NCBI RefSeq assembly: GCF_032854445.1 | Contig: NC_088303.1 | Coordinates: forward strand, 35,163,501 to 35,227,500 | Length of the DNA: 64,000 nt | Reading direction: 5' to 3' | Source of the DNA: Liolophura sinensis | Lineage: Eukaryota > Mollusca > Polyplacophora > Chitonida > Chitonidae | Shown: positions 1 to 11,780 of the stretch, piece by piece | Layout of the letters: each line of letters begins with the position of its first letter | Numbering within the stretch: the stretch's first letter is position 1 | Program-made: the position numbers and the translations under genes | The notes under the pieces: generated by a model | Told to the model about the DNA's origin: nothing | Seen by the model: the letters and a program-made list of their open reading frames with translations, nothing else | Database searches by the model: none

Positions 1-1287
1 AGATCACAAAAAAGCATGGCTGACTTCAAACGAGGCCTACCCATTACATGAAACAATTCCTCCACATCATATATACTTATACTGACAAATTGATACAGAT
101 AAGACAGAGGACTGACAGATTAGATTAGAGAGTCAAATCAAAATGAATCCAACAACTCGTCGTTAATTACAGTATTTTGGATTGTAATTTTTTTCTTTAA
201 ATCTCTGTATATTCTGTTGTCGGAAATATTTCGAATACACAATACAAGTGCTTAATTAAAAAACACAAAAAAATTACCATTATTCCTCTGATTGTACTTA
301 ATAATATTATTGTACGCATGCGCCTTTCCTAAACAATCATCATTAAATCTATGCCTTTTTTACGTGAAATTAAGACTCACTAAATGCATTTTCTCGTTGA
401 AGACGGGAAAGAATTTTAACAACAAAGATTAAAAGAGATAAAGACGTGATAAATGTGCGTTTAATAGTGAGTTCTTGATGATAATAGGGCTTTGTTTAAG
501 TCCTGAATTTCGATCGTCTTCCAATTTTTGTCTCTGATCTCAGATTAAATACATCTTTTGTGAGGTGGATGGCAAATTCAAGTGATCACAGAAAATCATG
601 AGATCCCATTTTTGTCCCTCAGTCCGATGTCGTATTGTATAATGGGATAATAATTGGTGTAGCTTTATCCGGGATTTATAATTTTCCGAAAAGACTAAAT
701 CCCCTCATTCGTGTGCTTTTCGGCTGACTGATTTTTTCCACCATGTTTGATGTAAATAAGATGCTCCTCTTAAGAAGAAATGAATTCTCAATAGCCGACC
801 ATCTTGGAGGCATAGCGGTTGGGATTAAGACCTAACAGGACAGTTTGGGAGAGGTTTGGCCGTCACAGGGACTGCTGCTTACCGATCCATTAAATCTGAG
901 TTACTGTTAATTGGTTGTCGAGTCCTCGGATTTTCTCTTTGACGATTAAATTTGTGTGTGAATTAGGAATTACTGAAATTAAACAAAAATAGCAAACACA
1001 TACTGAATTCACCTGGATCGAGCTGTTAACACAGTCTTATTTTTTTCAACACTATACAAGTCCATGTATAATATAACCCTACAATGTGTTTTGATTAAGA
1101 ACATCGAGTAGAATCGCAATTTCGTGGCAAGCTCTCGTCCAGATGGCTAAGGTTTTATGCCATGACGTTTGTCACATATCAAACGGAAACAGAATACATG
1201 CAGATAAGTGATTTTCACCTCAGTATAAAACAGATTTTGACAGTTTATTTGCTCTATCAATGTGACAACAGGCTTTTTAATACATAC
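1..1287. other. Non-coding upstream DNA
   Basis: A+T-rich sequence without a recognisable gene, RNA or repeat. No open frame here shows codon-like composition or a known domain. Confidence 0.6.
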
Positions 1288-1815
1288 ATGCCAGTCCATC
1301 AGTCTGCTGGTGTGTGAGTCTGCTAGTCCATCGGTCTGCTGGTCTATGAGTCTGCCGGTCCATTTGACTGCTGGTGTGTGACTCTGTCGGTCCATTTGTC
1401 GGCTGGTGTGTGAGTCTGCCCGCCCATCGGTCTGCTGGTGTGTGAGTCTGCCAGTCCATCGGTCTGCTGGTGTGTGAGTCTGTCGGTCCATTTGACTGCT
1501 GGTGTGTGAGTCTGTCGGTCCATTTGTCTGCTGGTCTGTGAATCTGCCAATCCATCGGTATACTGGTCTGTGAGTCTGCCGGTCCATTTGTCTGCTGGTC
1601 TGCCAGTGTGCCGATCCATTGGTCTCCTAGCCTGTCGGTCCATCGGTCTGTCGGTATGCGAATCTGTCGGTCTACTGGTCTGTCAGTCCATTGGCCTGCT
1701 AGTCTGCCAGCCTGCCGATACGCCGACTGTGTATCTGCGGGACTGTACTCAAGTGTGCTTGTCTGTTGGTCAACCATTCTGCGACTCTGACGGTCTATCC
1801 GTAAGTCTATTGGTC
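1288..1815. repeat. 32-bp minisatellite
   Basis: About 16 units of a 32-bp repeat, each carrying CCATCGGTCTGCTGG, then GTGTGAGTCTG and a CCGGT or TCGGT end. The unit is itself built from 4- and 8-bp TCTG/GGTC-like sub-repeats, so it probably grew from a simpler sequence. The 3' units (after about 1600) are more diverged. Several long overlapping open frames on both strands here are products of the repeat, because 32 is not a multiple of 3 and the unit lacks stop codons. Confidence 0.9.
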
Positions 1816-4800
1816 TCGGATGTAGACTGTTACTTTTATAAAATATACATATAAATATATTATCAAATATTATTTGTTATAATATTAATGCAACTAACGG
1901 GTGAGTTTCTCTTTCCTGGCGTTTCGAGGGTAATGATACAGTTTGCTCAAGATTAATTTATTCCCTAAGTATTTGTATATTGTTTGCTTTATTCCCTTTA
2001 CTATTATTTTGTCTTCCATGTTTGAAAAGACGTCTATTACTTGTCTGATAAGTTTGACGTAGTCTTTCTCTGATTATTTACAATTGTGACTTATAGAGAA
2101 CACAAAACCCTATAGTAATCTAATAAGCCTTTTAATAGGCCTATGTGTTGCTCGGTAAATATTTTTGCAGTTTTTTGGTTTGGAATATATATGTTCTAAA
2201 AAAAATGAATTTATTTACTTTGCTATAAATGCAAAAAAATGTCTACTTTATTGAATGTGTTAACCCTTGAAATTGCTTAAGAATAGAAGACTAAGGCTAA
2301 CACGGGATGGATTGGGTATGCAAAGCAGATAGCCTTTTTATAGCGTTTCACTAATGGTGAAGTTATATACATCTGGACTTCAAACGAAAAACTTCCATGT
2401 TTTATGCCGAATTATTTTACCACACATGATATATACTTACACAAGATAGCGTAAAAAGGAGGCCATCGAATGGACATAAAAGACAAAAATAATAACGTCT
2501 AAGTACGATAAGTGAATCTTTATTCGCGAATGCGCGCCCCGCCATTAAAAGCTGTCAAATACTAAAAGGGCACGCGGTCGCTCACATAGAGATCAGACAC
2601 GCCGCTCGGTCCTTTAGCCAGCTTCTCTTGCCGATGCTAAGATATAACTTTTACTTTGTAGTATATTGTTGACATAAATAGATTAACTATGCGGAGAAAT
2701 CTCAGTTGTTAAACTTATGACAAATTCCTAGCGATGGAATCACAATTATATGTGCCATTGTCAGGTGCGTGATCTAAAGAATGCCGATGACAAAGAGCCC
2801 CTTGATATCCATCCCTAACCACGTGACCAGGCGTCGTGTTCAGCGGTGGTAAAATTACAGAATATTTGAACTTGTCCCTTTCTTAAATATAATTGGCTGT
2901 AAGGAAATATGCGTATATGGGTGTTATATTTACGGATCAAGGAGTGTCAACGGCATCAAATGTTTGAAAATTACCCTGGGTTGTATAGGCCTGTATCATT
3001 CGCAACATAGTCAATTCATACTAAGCACTCATGCAATACTCTATGCTGGAGATTAAGAAATATATAACTATATATACACGATTATACCATTACAATGTTG
3101 CAGTTCTTCCAACTACAGGCTATACTGTATATAAATAATATACAACATTATATATCAAAGCCAAACAAAAAATGGAAACCGATCGCTGCGCCAAATTATA
3201 CTAAATTTGACTGTTTGGATTCCAGTAAATATGCTTGTTGCATTAAGGCGCTAAATTTCCTGGTATAGTGATCTTTTCCCATTAAACTGATCACAGATGT
3301 AATATACATGATATAGATATGTTTACATGGCTAAAGATAGATGTGGTATACATATATATATACATAGAGGATGGGACATTTCCTTTTGGTTGAGTTTGCT
3401 TAGTATGTTTGTTTAATAACCTGTGTACAATGGGACGATTCTAGAATCTTCAGGCGTATCGCTTTTATGCTTTGCCTTATGTCAATACCGCAACACCTAT
3501 ATAACATTCCACATGTTACAGCTAATGTTGACTCTGAATTGCCGCTCTCAGCAAATGATATATAATACGTCACATAACTCTCGTTATTAAATAGAAAAAG
3601 ACTATCTCACGCATGCACGCTTTCCACAGTTCGTTGTTCTTGAAGGCTTGCCGCTGCCGTGAAACCCATCGTGTTGTCGTCCTAGTGCGAGAGCCAGTCA
3701 GGAGATGCCCTCGAAACTTCCCCCATAACACATTCTTTTATTTTTGAAAGTACAACATAATCTGCAAATATTTGTCATAAACGTGCCGAACTGGAGCCCG
3801 TGCATAAAAGTGAAATCTCACTTAACCGCTGCAGCATATGGATATTTGAACGAGATAAGAGCAGCTCATATGGAACTATCCCTTCCTGTCATAAACCACT
3901 GACGACAAAGACTGCTGGGGGCGGCTCGGGTTAATCCGTCAATAATCGTTCTGATCCGTGAATGCTCGGCTTTATCCGTGAATTCCATCACATTGCCCAA
4001 ACAGATGAGCACAAAGTGTCGTTTATTCCTTGCTAATAGGCTGCACCGTCATGTAACCCTCATTACCAGGATTTTCGTGACTTATCCACTTATGTAGGCC
4101 CTATGGGCTTTCCTTCACCTCATACTATTTATATACCCATACACTTGCATATCTTGAAGCAGAATCCTTTCCCCTATGTTTCACTTATAGGCTTACAACA
4201 TGGGCTTTATTTATTGAAAAAATCGTAAAGAAAAAGAAATTTCTATATTAGTATTAACCAGCTGTAAAACTGTGTGTCTTTTTAAAGACGTATTTTTCAC
4301 TTAAACGCTATAGTGTTTTGTTTCTCAGTGAAGACATTGTGAATGGTCGATGACCTTTACACTGAAAGGTATTCCATTTGTCAGGAGCCCAAAAACACGT
4401 CAAATGAAAAATTCACCCTGTTAAAAATTTTTGTCTGCTTCAAAGGCATGTTCTTAATTTGTTTTGATATTTCTATGCATTACTCAGGGTAGACTTAGTT
4501 TAGTATATCTGACTGTATATCATGTATACACTCTGAAAAAGCAAAATATACAAGCTCTTCGAAATCCATATTAATACAGAGATCAGAATGATTATTTGGA
4601 ATGATTTATTTATTTATTGACCGATTCATGAATTCTTTAGTTAATCGATTAATGTATTTGACTGATCGATTGCTTTGTTGGTTGGTTGATTCATTGAAAC
4701 TCTGACTTTTTGGTTACTTACGGGTTTACATAGTTGTTTGCTATATTTGAATGTGTGGTTAACTGGTGCATTTCTTGGTTGCTTACTTGCTTTCTTTGTC

Positions 4801-6164
4801 GACATCTCACTATGATTTCAAATATGAACAGTTAACATCAAATCAGTTGTGATTTATATACTGAGACGAATAAATTTTTTATTTCATGATGTTCGGAAAA
4901 CCTAGTATATACTTAAATTTTCTCAAGTGTATAATTCATGGACTCGATTATGTCCCTATTTAGAAAAGTTCTTTATATAAATATATGAAAAAAAGATGAA
5001 TATAGCTATGAGAAAGCAACTAAAGCTGGATGATTTACAGCTGTCGGAATATAAAACCGTATTTTAATGGTTGTTTTTTTTTTTTGGTTTTTTTTTTGAC
5101 ATGAGTCTGCTTGTGTTTACATGGTTACCCTATTAATCATAGACCGAGAAGTACTGAAGTCGACTAACATTATACGTGTTATGAGGGCTTTAGAGGGATC
5201 ATTGCAGCCAGTTTCAAAAGGCACACGGATTATTTTCGGCTGGAATTTCAGACGCCTTTGTTGTGGCTAAATATCAGGCAATTTAAGAATCATACTCCAT
5301 AATATCCAGTCTAAGCTTTGTCCGAAGCAAAAAAAAAAATTATATATAGGTTAGGATAAAAAAAAGAAGTCTTAAGAGAAAAATGAACCCTGGTGTGTCT
5401 ATATAACCAACAGCCATTAACCGAGGCCGGGATATTTATGCGAAAGATGTCCTCTGCTTTTGTTTGGGTTGACGTGACATCGCTCTCAAGTAAATAATTC
5501 TCCCATTATGAGCATCCTAAAAGAGAACGATAAAATTACCTTGCCTTAAACTGATGTAAATTTATGGAGCAGTAAATCCGGGTTATTTTTAAGCCATTGA
5601 AGTTTCAGATATTTTTTCGTGCTCTGTACTATCATGTAAGACGAGCCGTTTACAAATTCACTTCTGGTTCGTCCCCCTCAAGATGTGACCTAACTGACTC
5701 GTGAGAACCTGGCTTCTAAACGATATCCTATGATGAGGCTTCTTCCTTGACACGTTGTAATTTGTTATATTTTCTAAATCAAAGGGATTCAAAGCTGATC
5801 AATAATATTTTTTTTTTATTTCTGTATGCGTACAAATAAGTGTGTACGTTTTTAACCTTGTAATATATACACTCAGTTACATGTACACACCAGCCGTTTA
5901 TCATCCACATAAGCTAGCTGATTACAAATCCGCATGTCGTGTAAATTATTACGGTAATAACGCACGTGAGAATGTGAATATGGGCACAGGTAACTCCAAA
6001 GGGTATTGATGTATAAACACCGCTTACATCAAGCTGAAACAGGACATCTGTGTAGACACATACGTGTTACGCCGCAGAGTACGTGAGTATGTACATGTAA
6101 CAACATACAGAATATGTACATGTATTTCACCGTCCGTTATATGGATATACGTTTAACCTTAGTC
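1816..6164. other. Non-coding upstream DNA
   Basis: A+T-rich sequence with poly-T and poly-A runs (for example 5069-5098) and AT-rich low-complexity patches. A degenerate TTGA/TTGG-type tetranucleotide stretch lies near 4600-4700. I see no gene. Confidence 0.55.
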
Positions 6165-6480
6165 TGTGGGTATGCGTTTTATAGTACAGTATGTGCCAAT
6201 GAGTCTCACCGCACAGCATATGAGTCACCGTACACTATGTGGGTATGCGTTTTATGGTACGGCATGCTCCTATGAGTCACCGTGCAGTGTGTGGCTATGC
6301 GTTTTATGGTACAGTATGTGCGTACGAGTCACCGTGTAGTGTGTGGGTATGTGTTTTATGGTACAGTATGTGCGTACGAGTCACCGTGTAGTGTGTGGGT
6401 ATGCGTTTTATGGTACAGTATGTGCGTATGAGTCACCTTACAGTGTGTGGGTATACGTATACTCATCCAGCAGTATATGC
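6165..6480. repeat. 52-bp minisatellite
   Basis: About six units of a 52-bp repeat containing GGGTATGCGTTTTATGGTAC, then CAGTATGTGCGTACGAGTCACCG-like sequence. The spacing is exact in the core (GTTTTATGG at 6301 and 6353). The edge units are diverged. The 66-residue frame at 6343-6543 is only this repeat translated. Confidence 0.85.
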
Positions 6481-7700
6481 GCATGCCTTACAAGGCACAG
6501 TATGTGCATATGGCGTACAACATACTGTATACTGTACACCTAACAAGTTACTGACGTGTGTAACACATCGATAGACACCATCTTACGTATGTGTGAACAC
6601 AGTTGTCCATCTCCTAGGCAGATCGCTGTCCACCCAACCCTCATCTCCATTTCTTGAAGACAGGTTATCGACACGTGCATGAAGCCACTGTTGAAACATG
6701 ACACGTGGTTTTAGTCTCTTTTTGAGTACCTCTGCACTTTGACTTGGAAAGAGTATTTCCTGGACAGTTTATGTAGAGGGGTTACAACATTCACTGTAAC
6801 TGTGGTTTAATTCCTGTGGCTATTCTCTAATACGAGCTCATATGCAAATGTTGATGATAAACACATATGTAGATATAAACTTACCTATCAAAGTGCCTTC
6901 TTCTTGAAACAAAGGCTGAGATCAGTCTTTTCATTTTAGCTGACTCTTTTGTGACACTAGAGCACTTGTTTGTTTGAAACAACTCGAATTGCATAAGTTA
7001 CGCATGAGTACAACAGAATGTATACAATTAAATTTACAAGTCGGTGAAACGTTACAATAGAGGAACGTGAAGTGTCCATTACAAGAATTAATCTGCGACT
7101 CATGATTTCATTTGAAAAGGCTTTTTCATAGTAGCATATGACATCCTCAATCACGTGGAAGAGTTAAAACCACACAACACATGGGAATTTATGGAAGGCC
7201 GATAAGGACATCTCGTCTCGTGGTGCGTGACGTGTGCGACACCATTTTTCGTGTCGATGGCCACGGCCCGGGAGTCTCGCCTGGTTTGCGTAGAAATTCG
7301 TGAGATTTTTAAAGACTTCGTGCAGATAGTTACCTTACAGAACTGGAGGCATCAAGTCCACTAATCAGGTCTAATTCGTGAAATTTGTGGTTAAACGTAA
7401 TTTAAAAGTAATGTATATTTACTAATGTATATTATACATTAGTTATAATTTTATAATTTACTAAAATAATGAATTTTAAATTAGTTCATATTTGAGGAAG
7501 CGGTGTTAAATGTTGATACAAACCAGGTGCAGTGAAAGTTATAGCTAACGCCAATCATTCTTTCTTATCTGAGTGCCCATGAGATCAAACTGGCTCGAAA
7601 GTGATCTTTTCCGTGCTTACTAGCTATTGTACAATATTCCGATCTTGTGTGTCCACTTAACTGATCTGTCCACCAAATCCATACGGTCTACCCTGTCGAT
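6481..7700. other. Non-coding DNA with one palindrome
   Basis: No gene seen. A near-perfect palindrome with 11-bp arms and a single central base lies at 7421-7443 (arm ACTAATGTATA) in a very A+T-rich stretch. It could extrude as a cruciform. Confidence 0.5.
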
Positions 7701-7778
7701 AATTCCATTCCATCTATCCTAACGCCAGTTCCATCCCATCTATCCTGACGCTAATTCCATCCCACCTGTCCGGTTATC
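7701..7778. repeat. Three 26-bp tandem units
   Basis: Three tandem units starting at 7701, 7727 and 7753, sharing TTCCATCCCATCTATCC and similar endings. Flanking sequence to about 7870 has weaker CCATC/ATCC-like echoes. Confidence 0.75.
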
Positions 7779-8519
7779 AAACCAGTATTATCACCAAATC
7801 CTATTCACCTATACCTTTGTTACCCAATTCACTCAATCCGCCTTGCCACCAAATCCGCCAGCTCTATCCAGTACATCCACCCCATAAATCTAAAACAAAA
7901 AAAACAAAAAAAAAAAACGCTCCACTGCATATTGTACAATATGATTTCATATTTTGCCTGCCACCTCGGAGATATTAGCTACAGCAAAAACTACTGTACT
8001 ATTTCAGACTAATAGACGGTATCAAGAAAACATGCGTTTTTACCCCTTTTTTCTCTCGCGCGAGTGACTTAATCCTAACAGCGAGGTGGTAAACGGGAAG
8101 GCGCACCTGCGCTCGTGGCGTATAAAGCGGAATAGTCGAGCCGCGCCTAGCGACACCTGGACAGATCAAATAGTACCGTTCATTTCACCTTTATGTTTTA
8201 ATTAATCCTACATACCGAGCCGTACAGAATCCTAAAGACAGAGCAAATACAAAACTTCTCCCAAAACCCACACGTGCTCCCCACATTTCATTGACGATCT
8301 CAGCCGAGAATAAAGGGTGTCAGGAATCCAGAGCTTACAAACTGGCTGACGTAACTTCTGCCGGAAGAATTAGTGTGAGGACTAGAGGTCACCGTATTAA
8401 GGGATTTGAGTCTCACCACTCCTTTATCTGACTAAGGAAAAAATATCATATTCATAGTACGTATGTTTTTGGCGGTCGACTTCTATTCTGGTGTATAGGA
8501 TTAGTTTGATTTGATAGTT

Positions 8520-10165
8520 GTTTGACCCCCCCAAGCCTGCATAGTTTGTCGAGTCGGTGATTAGTTTGCTGGTATGCACAAGTTGGCCTTGTGGCTTGGC
8601 ATTTTGACGGTTGGATAGTTTGATTGGTGATATAGACTGGTTGGTCTAATGGCTGGCTAGTTTGACAGCTGGATGGTTTGATAGCTGGAATACACTGGTT
8701 GGTCTAATGGCTGCGTAGTTTGACAGCTGGATGGTTTGATAGCTGGAATACACTGGTTGGCCTGTTGGTGGGGTAGTTTGTTGGGTGATTTGAAGGTTGA
8801 AATTCACTTGTTGGTCTAATGGCTGGGTAGTTTGACTGTTTGGTGATTTGAAGGCTGAAATACACTTGTTGGTCTAATGGCTGGGTAGTTTGACTGTTTG
8901 GTGATTTGAAGGCTGAAATACACTTGTTGGTCTAATGGCTGGGTAGTTCGAGTGTTCGGTGATTTGAAGGCTGAAATACACTTGTTGGTCTAATGGCTGG
9001 GTAGTTCGAGTGTTGAGTGATTTGAAGGCTGAAATACACTTGTTGGTCTAATGGCTGGGTAGTTTGACTGTTTGGTGATTTGAAGGCTGAAATACACTTG
9101 TTGGTCTAATGGCTGGGTAGTTTGACTGTTTGGTGATTTAAAGGCTGAAATACACTTGTTGGTCTAATGGCTGGGTAGTTCGAGTGTTCGGTGATTTGAA
9201 GGCTGAAATACACTTGTTGGTCTAATGGCTGGGTAGTTTGACTGTTTGGTGATTTGAAGGCTGAAATACATTTGTTGGTCTAATGGCTGGGTAGTTCGAG
9301 TGTTGAGTGATTTGAAGGCTGAAATACACTTGTTGGTCTAATGGCTGGGTAGTTTGACTGTTTGGTGATTTGAAGGTTGAAATACACTTGTTGGTCTAAT
9401 GGCTGGGTAGTTCGAGTGTTGAGTGATTTGAAGGCTGAAATACACTTGTTGGTCTAATGGCTGGGTAGTTTGACTGTTTGGTGATTTGAAGGCTGAAATA
9501 CACTTGTTGGTCTAATGGCTGGGTAGTTCGAGTGTTCGGTGATTTGAAGGCTGAAATACACTTGTTGGTCTAATGGCTGGGTAGTTCGAGTGTTCGGTGA
9601 TTTGAAGGCTGAAATACACTTGTTGGTCTAATGGCTGGGTAGTTCGAGTGTTGAGTGATTTGAAGGCTGAAATACACTTGTTGGTCTAATGGCTGGGTAG
9701 TTCGAGTGTTCGGTGATTTGAAGGCTGAAATACACTTGTTGGTCTAATGGCTGGGTAGTTCGAGTGTTGAGTGATTTGAAGGCTGAAATACACTTGTTGG
9801 TCTAATGGCTGGGTAGTTCGAGTGTTGAGTGATTTGAAGGCTGGAATACACTTGTTGGTCTAATGGCTGGATAGTTTGACTGTTGGGTGATTTGAAGGCT
9901 GTAATACACTAGCTGGTCTAGTGGCTGGGCAGTTCGACTGTTGGGTGATCTGAAGGCTGGAATACACTTATTGGTCTAATGGCTGGGTAATTTGATTGTT
10001 GAGTGGTTTGAAGACTGGAATACACTGATTGGTCTAATGGTTGGGTAATTTGACTGCTGCATGGTTTGAAGGCTGGGATACATTGGTCTGGATATCCTAC
10101 CAGCTGGATGACTGAATGGCTCATACACACTTGTCGACCATGTGGCTGGACAGTTTGACTGCTGA
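8520..10165. repeat. 58-bp minisatellite, about 27 units
   Basis: A long array with a fixed 58-bp period (TACACTTGTT at 8861, 8919 and so on). The core of the unit is TTGGTCTAATGGCTGGGTAG, followed by a short variable segment and GTGATTTGAAGGCTGAAA. Eighteen central units (about 8821-9860) are nearly identical apart from the variable segment, which takes three forms. Units at both edges (before 8820 and after 9865) keep the period but are diverged. The 70-residue minus-strand frame at 9918-10130 is a shadow of the repeat. Confidence 0.95.
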
Positions 10166-11530
10166 TTTTGCAGACATCTTTGGGTTACCTGCTATGCTAG
10201 ATTCTGGTCTAACGCCGGGATTTGCTGGTTAAGTAGATGTTTTGTTGGTTGGTTGGCTGGAAGGATACTAAAATACCTACTTTATTGGCTATACGTTTTA
10301 CACTCCGTTTGGTTCTGTCATTGGGTAGCTGACTATCTCTACTATGAACTATGAATTCTCTGACTATGAATTAGATACTATAACTGATGTGGATCAGGTA
10401 GTTACATGACTAACAGTTTCAGTGACAAACCCACAGACTGAACAAACAAAATTCTTTACAAGAATACATTAAGGCTTTATATGGATTTAAGATTGATTGC
10501 TCCACATTGCTTCACGTGTTCCAATGATACAACACAAAATCAGCCCGTTCTGACGTCTAGCCCTTTGACTTCTGTGCTTTTGGTCAGGTAATATGATAGG
10601 GAAAATTAGTTTGTTGAAGAATCTGGGCAGATACTATATAATTTTGCGGGCTGTCTCCCATAATTGGGCTTCACCATAATATCCATGCTCTTTTCTTAAT
10701 TCGTGTGTGGTCTTTGTATAGTTCTTCTGATTCCCTAGACATCTTCTATCGCTATATTGTTTATGATTTGCAAACAAATATCTGCAGTGTGTTATATATG
10801 AGACCTGTTTTTTGTGTTCGCGTCACAGTCCACTGGTTTTGTCGGATTAGATGACACGCTTTTACCGACTCAAAGACAGCAATAGATTGAACTAACCACT
10901 GACGCACGGCAATAGGTGAAATTTCACATCGATATCATGTTTGCCTCCGGCCATTTAAGCATCGTATAATTACAGACAAATACATTTTCTGTATTGTGAC
11001 AGTATTCGTTTATTTACGTAATTTTAAATTCGCTCCAGTACTTTGAGGCAGATCGGGTCACCTATTTCTTTAAACTTGTGGAGAATAGACATGCCTTTTA
11101 TTTAGATTTTATACAGAATATAGTTGATTTACAGCAAGTAGTTCAGAAACAAACCGCACACTGCCGTGTGCTGGATTCGATCTCTCAAACTCTCTCTGTG
11201 TTCTTCAAAACATGCAAACTTAAAATCGAAATGTTACGTAATATGTACACCGGTCTAATAAATAGAAAAAATAAAGAGCAAGTGTGGTATTATAATTTAA
11301 TAATTTAATAACGCGAGTCAAACTCTACGCACTGCTTCATTTTTTGTTTGTTTTGTTTTCTGCATTTAAACTCACGAAATTACCACGAAGCTTAATACAT
11401 TTATTAATTTCGACATATATAACCTTTCAGTGCGTGTTCCACATAGCATTACATCGTGCATGTCTATTACATACTCTTCATATACTTTAGATGTAGAATA
11501 ACGCCCGAACCTTATATGCAAATTCAATGG
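10166..11530. other. Non-coding upstream DNA
   Basis: No gene, RNA or clear repeat seen. The 76-residue frame at 11078-11308 has no family resemblance that I recognise. Confidence 0.5.
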
Positions 11531-11780
11531 TCAGAGCGTACCTTCGAAGTCGAGAGACCCTGGGGCAAACCCGGGTCGGTTGCATACCAAAGACATTAAA
11601 AAAGGCACTTGTTGCTCCCTCGCTTGGCGCTCAGCACTGAGAGGTTTGAGCAAGGAAACCGGACTGTTTGGCCCGGTGTCAGCGTAATGTGACTGTGTGG
11701 CCTGGTGTCTTCGGTCTGATACTTCAGTGGCGGCAGTATTTCTTCGGCATGGACTCGCAATGCCACAAGAAGACACATTT
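11531..11780 (-). mobile_element. SINE-like dispersed repeat copy
   Basis: A roughly 250-bp block that is more G+C-rich than its surroundings. Its order of segments (GGCGCTCAGCA, then CCGGTGTCAGCGTAATGTGAC, then a conserved end with a GGGTTTGCCCC box) resembles a short interspersed repeat I recall from mollusc genomes. The GGGTTTG box on the minus strand resembles a degraded tRNA-type B box. This is recognition from memory without a search. The overlapping minus-strand frames (81 and 60 residues) are products of the element, not genes. No target-site duplication was found by eye. Confidence 0.5.

Noticed and set aside
1147-1854. Several overlapping open frames on both strands (up to 166 codons) with a repetitive DRQTHTPA-like product
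   Set aside because: They are translations of the 32-bp minisatellite, open in several phases because the unit lacks stop codons.
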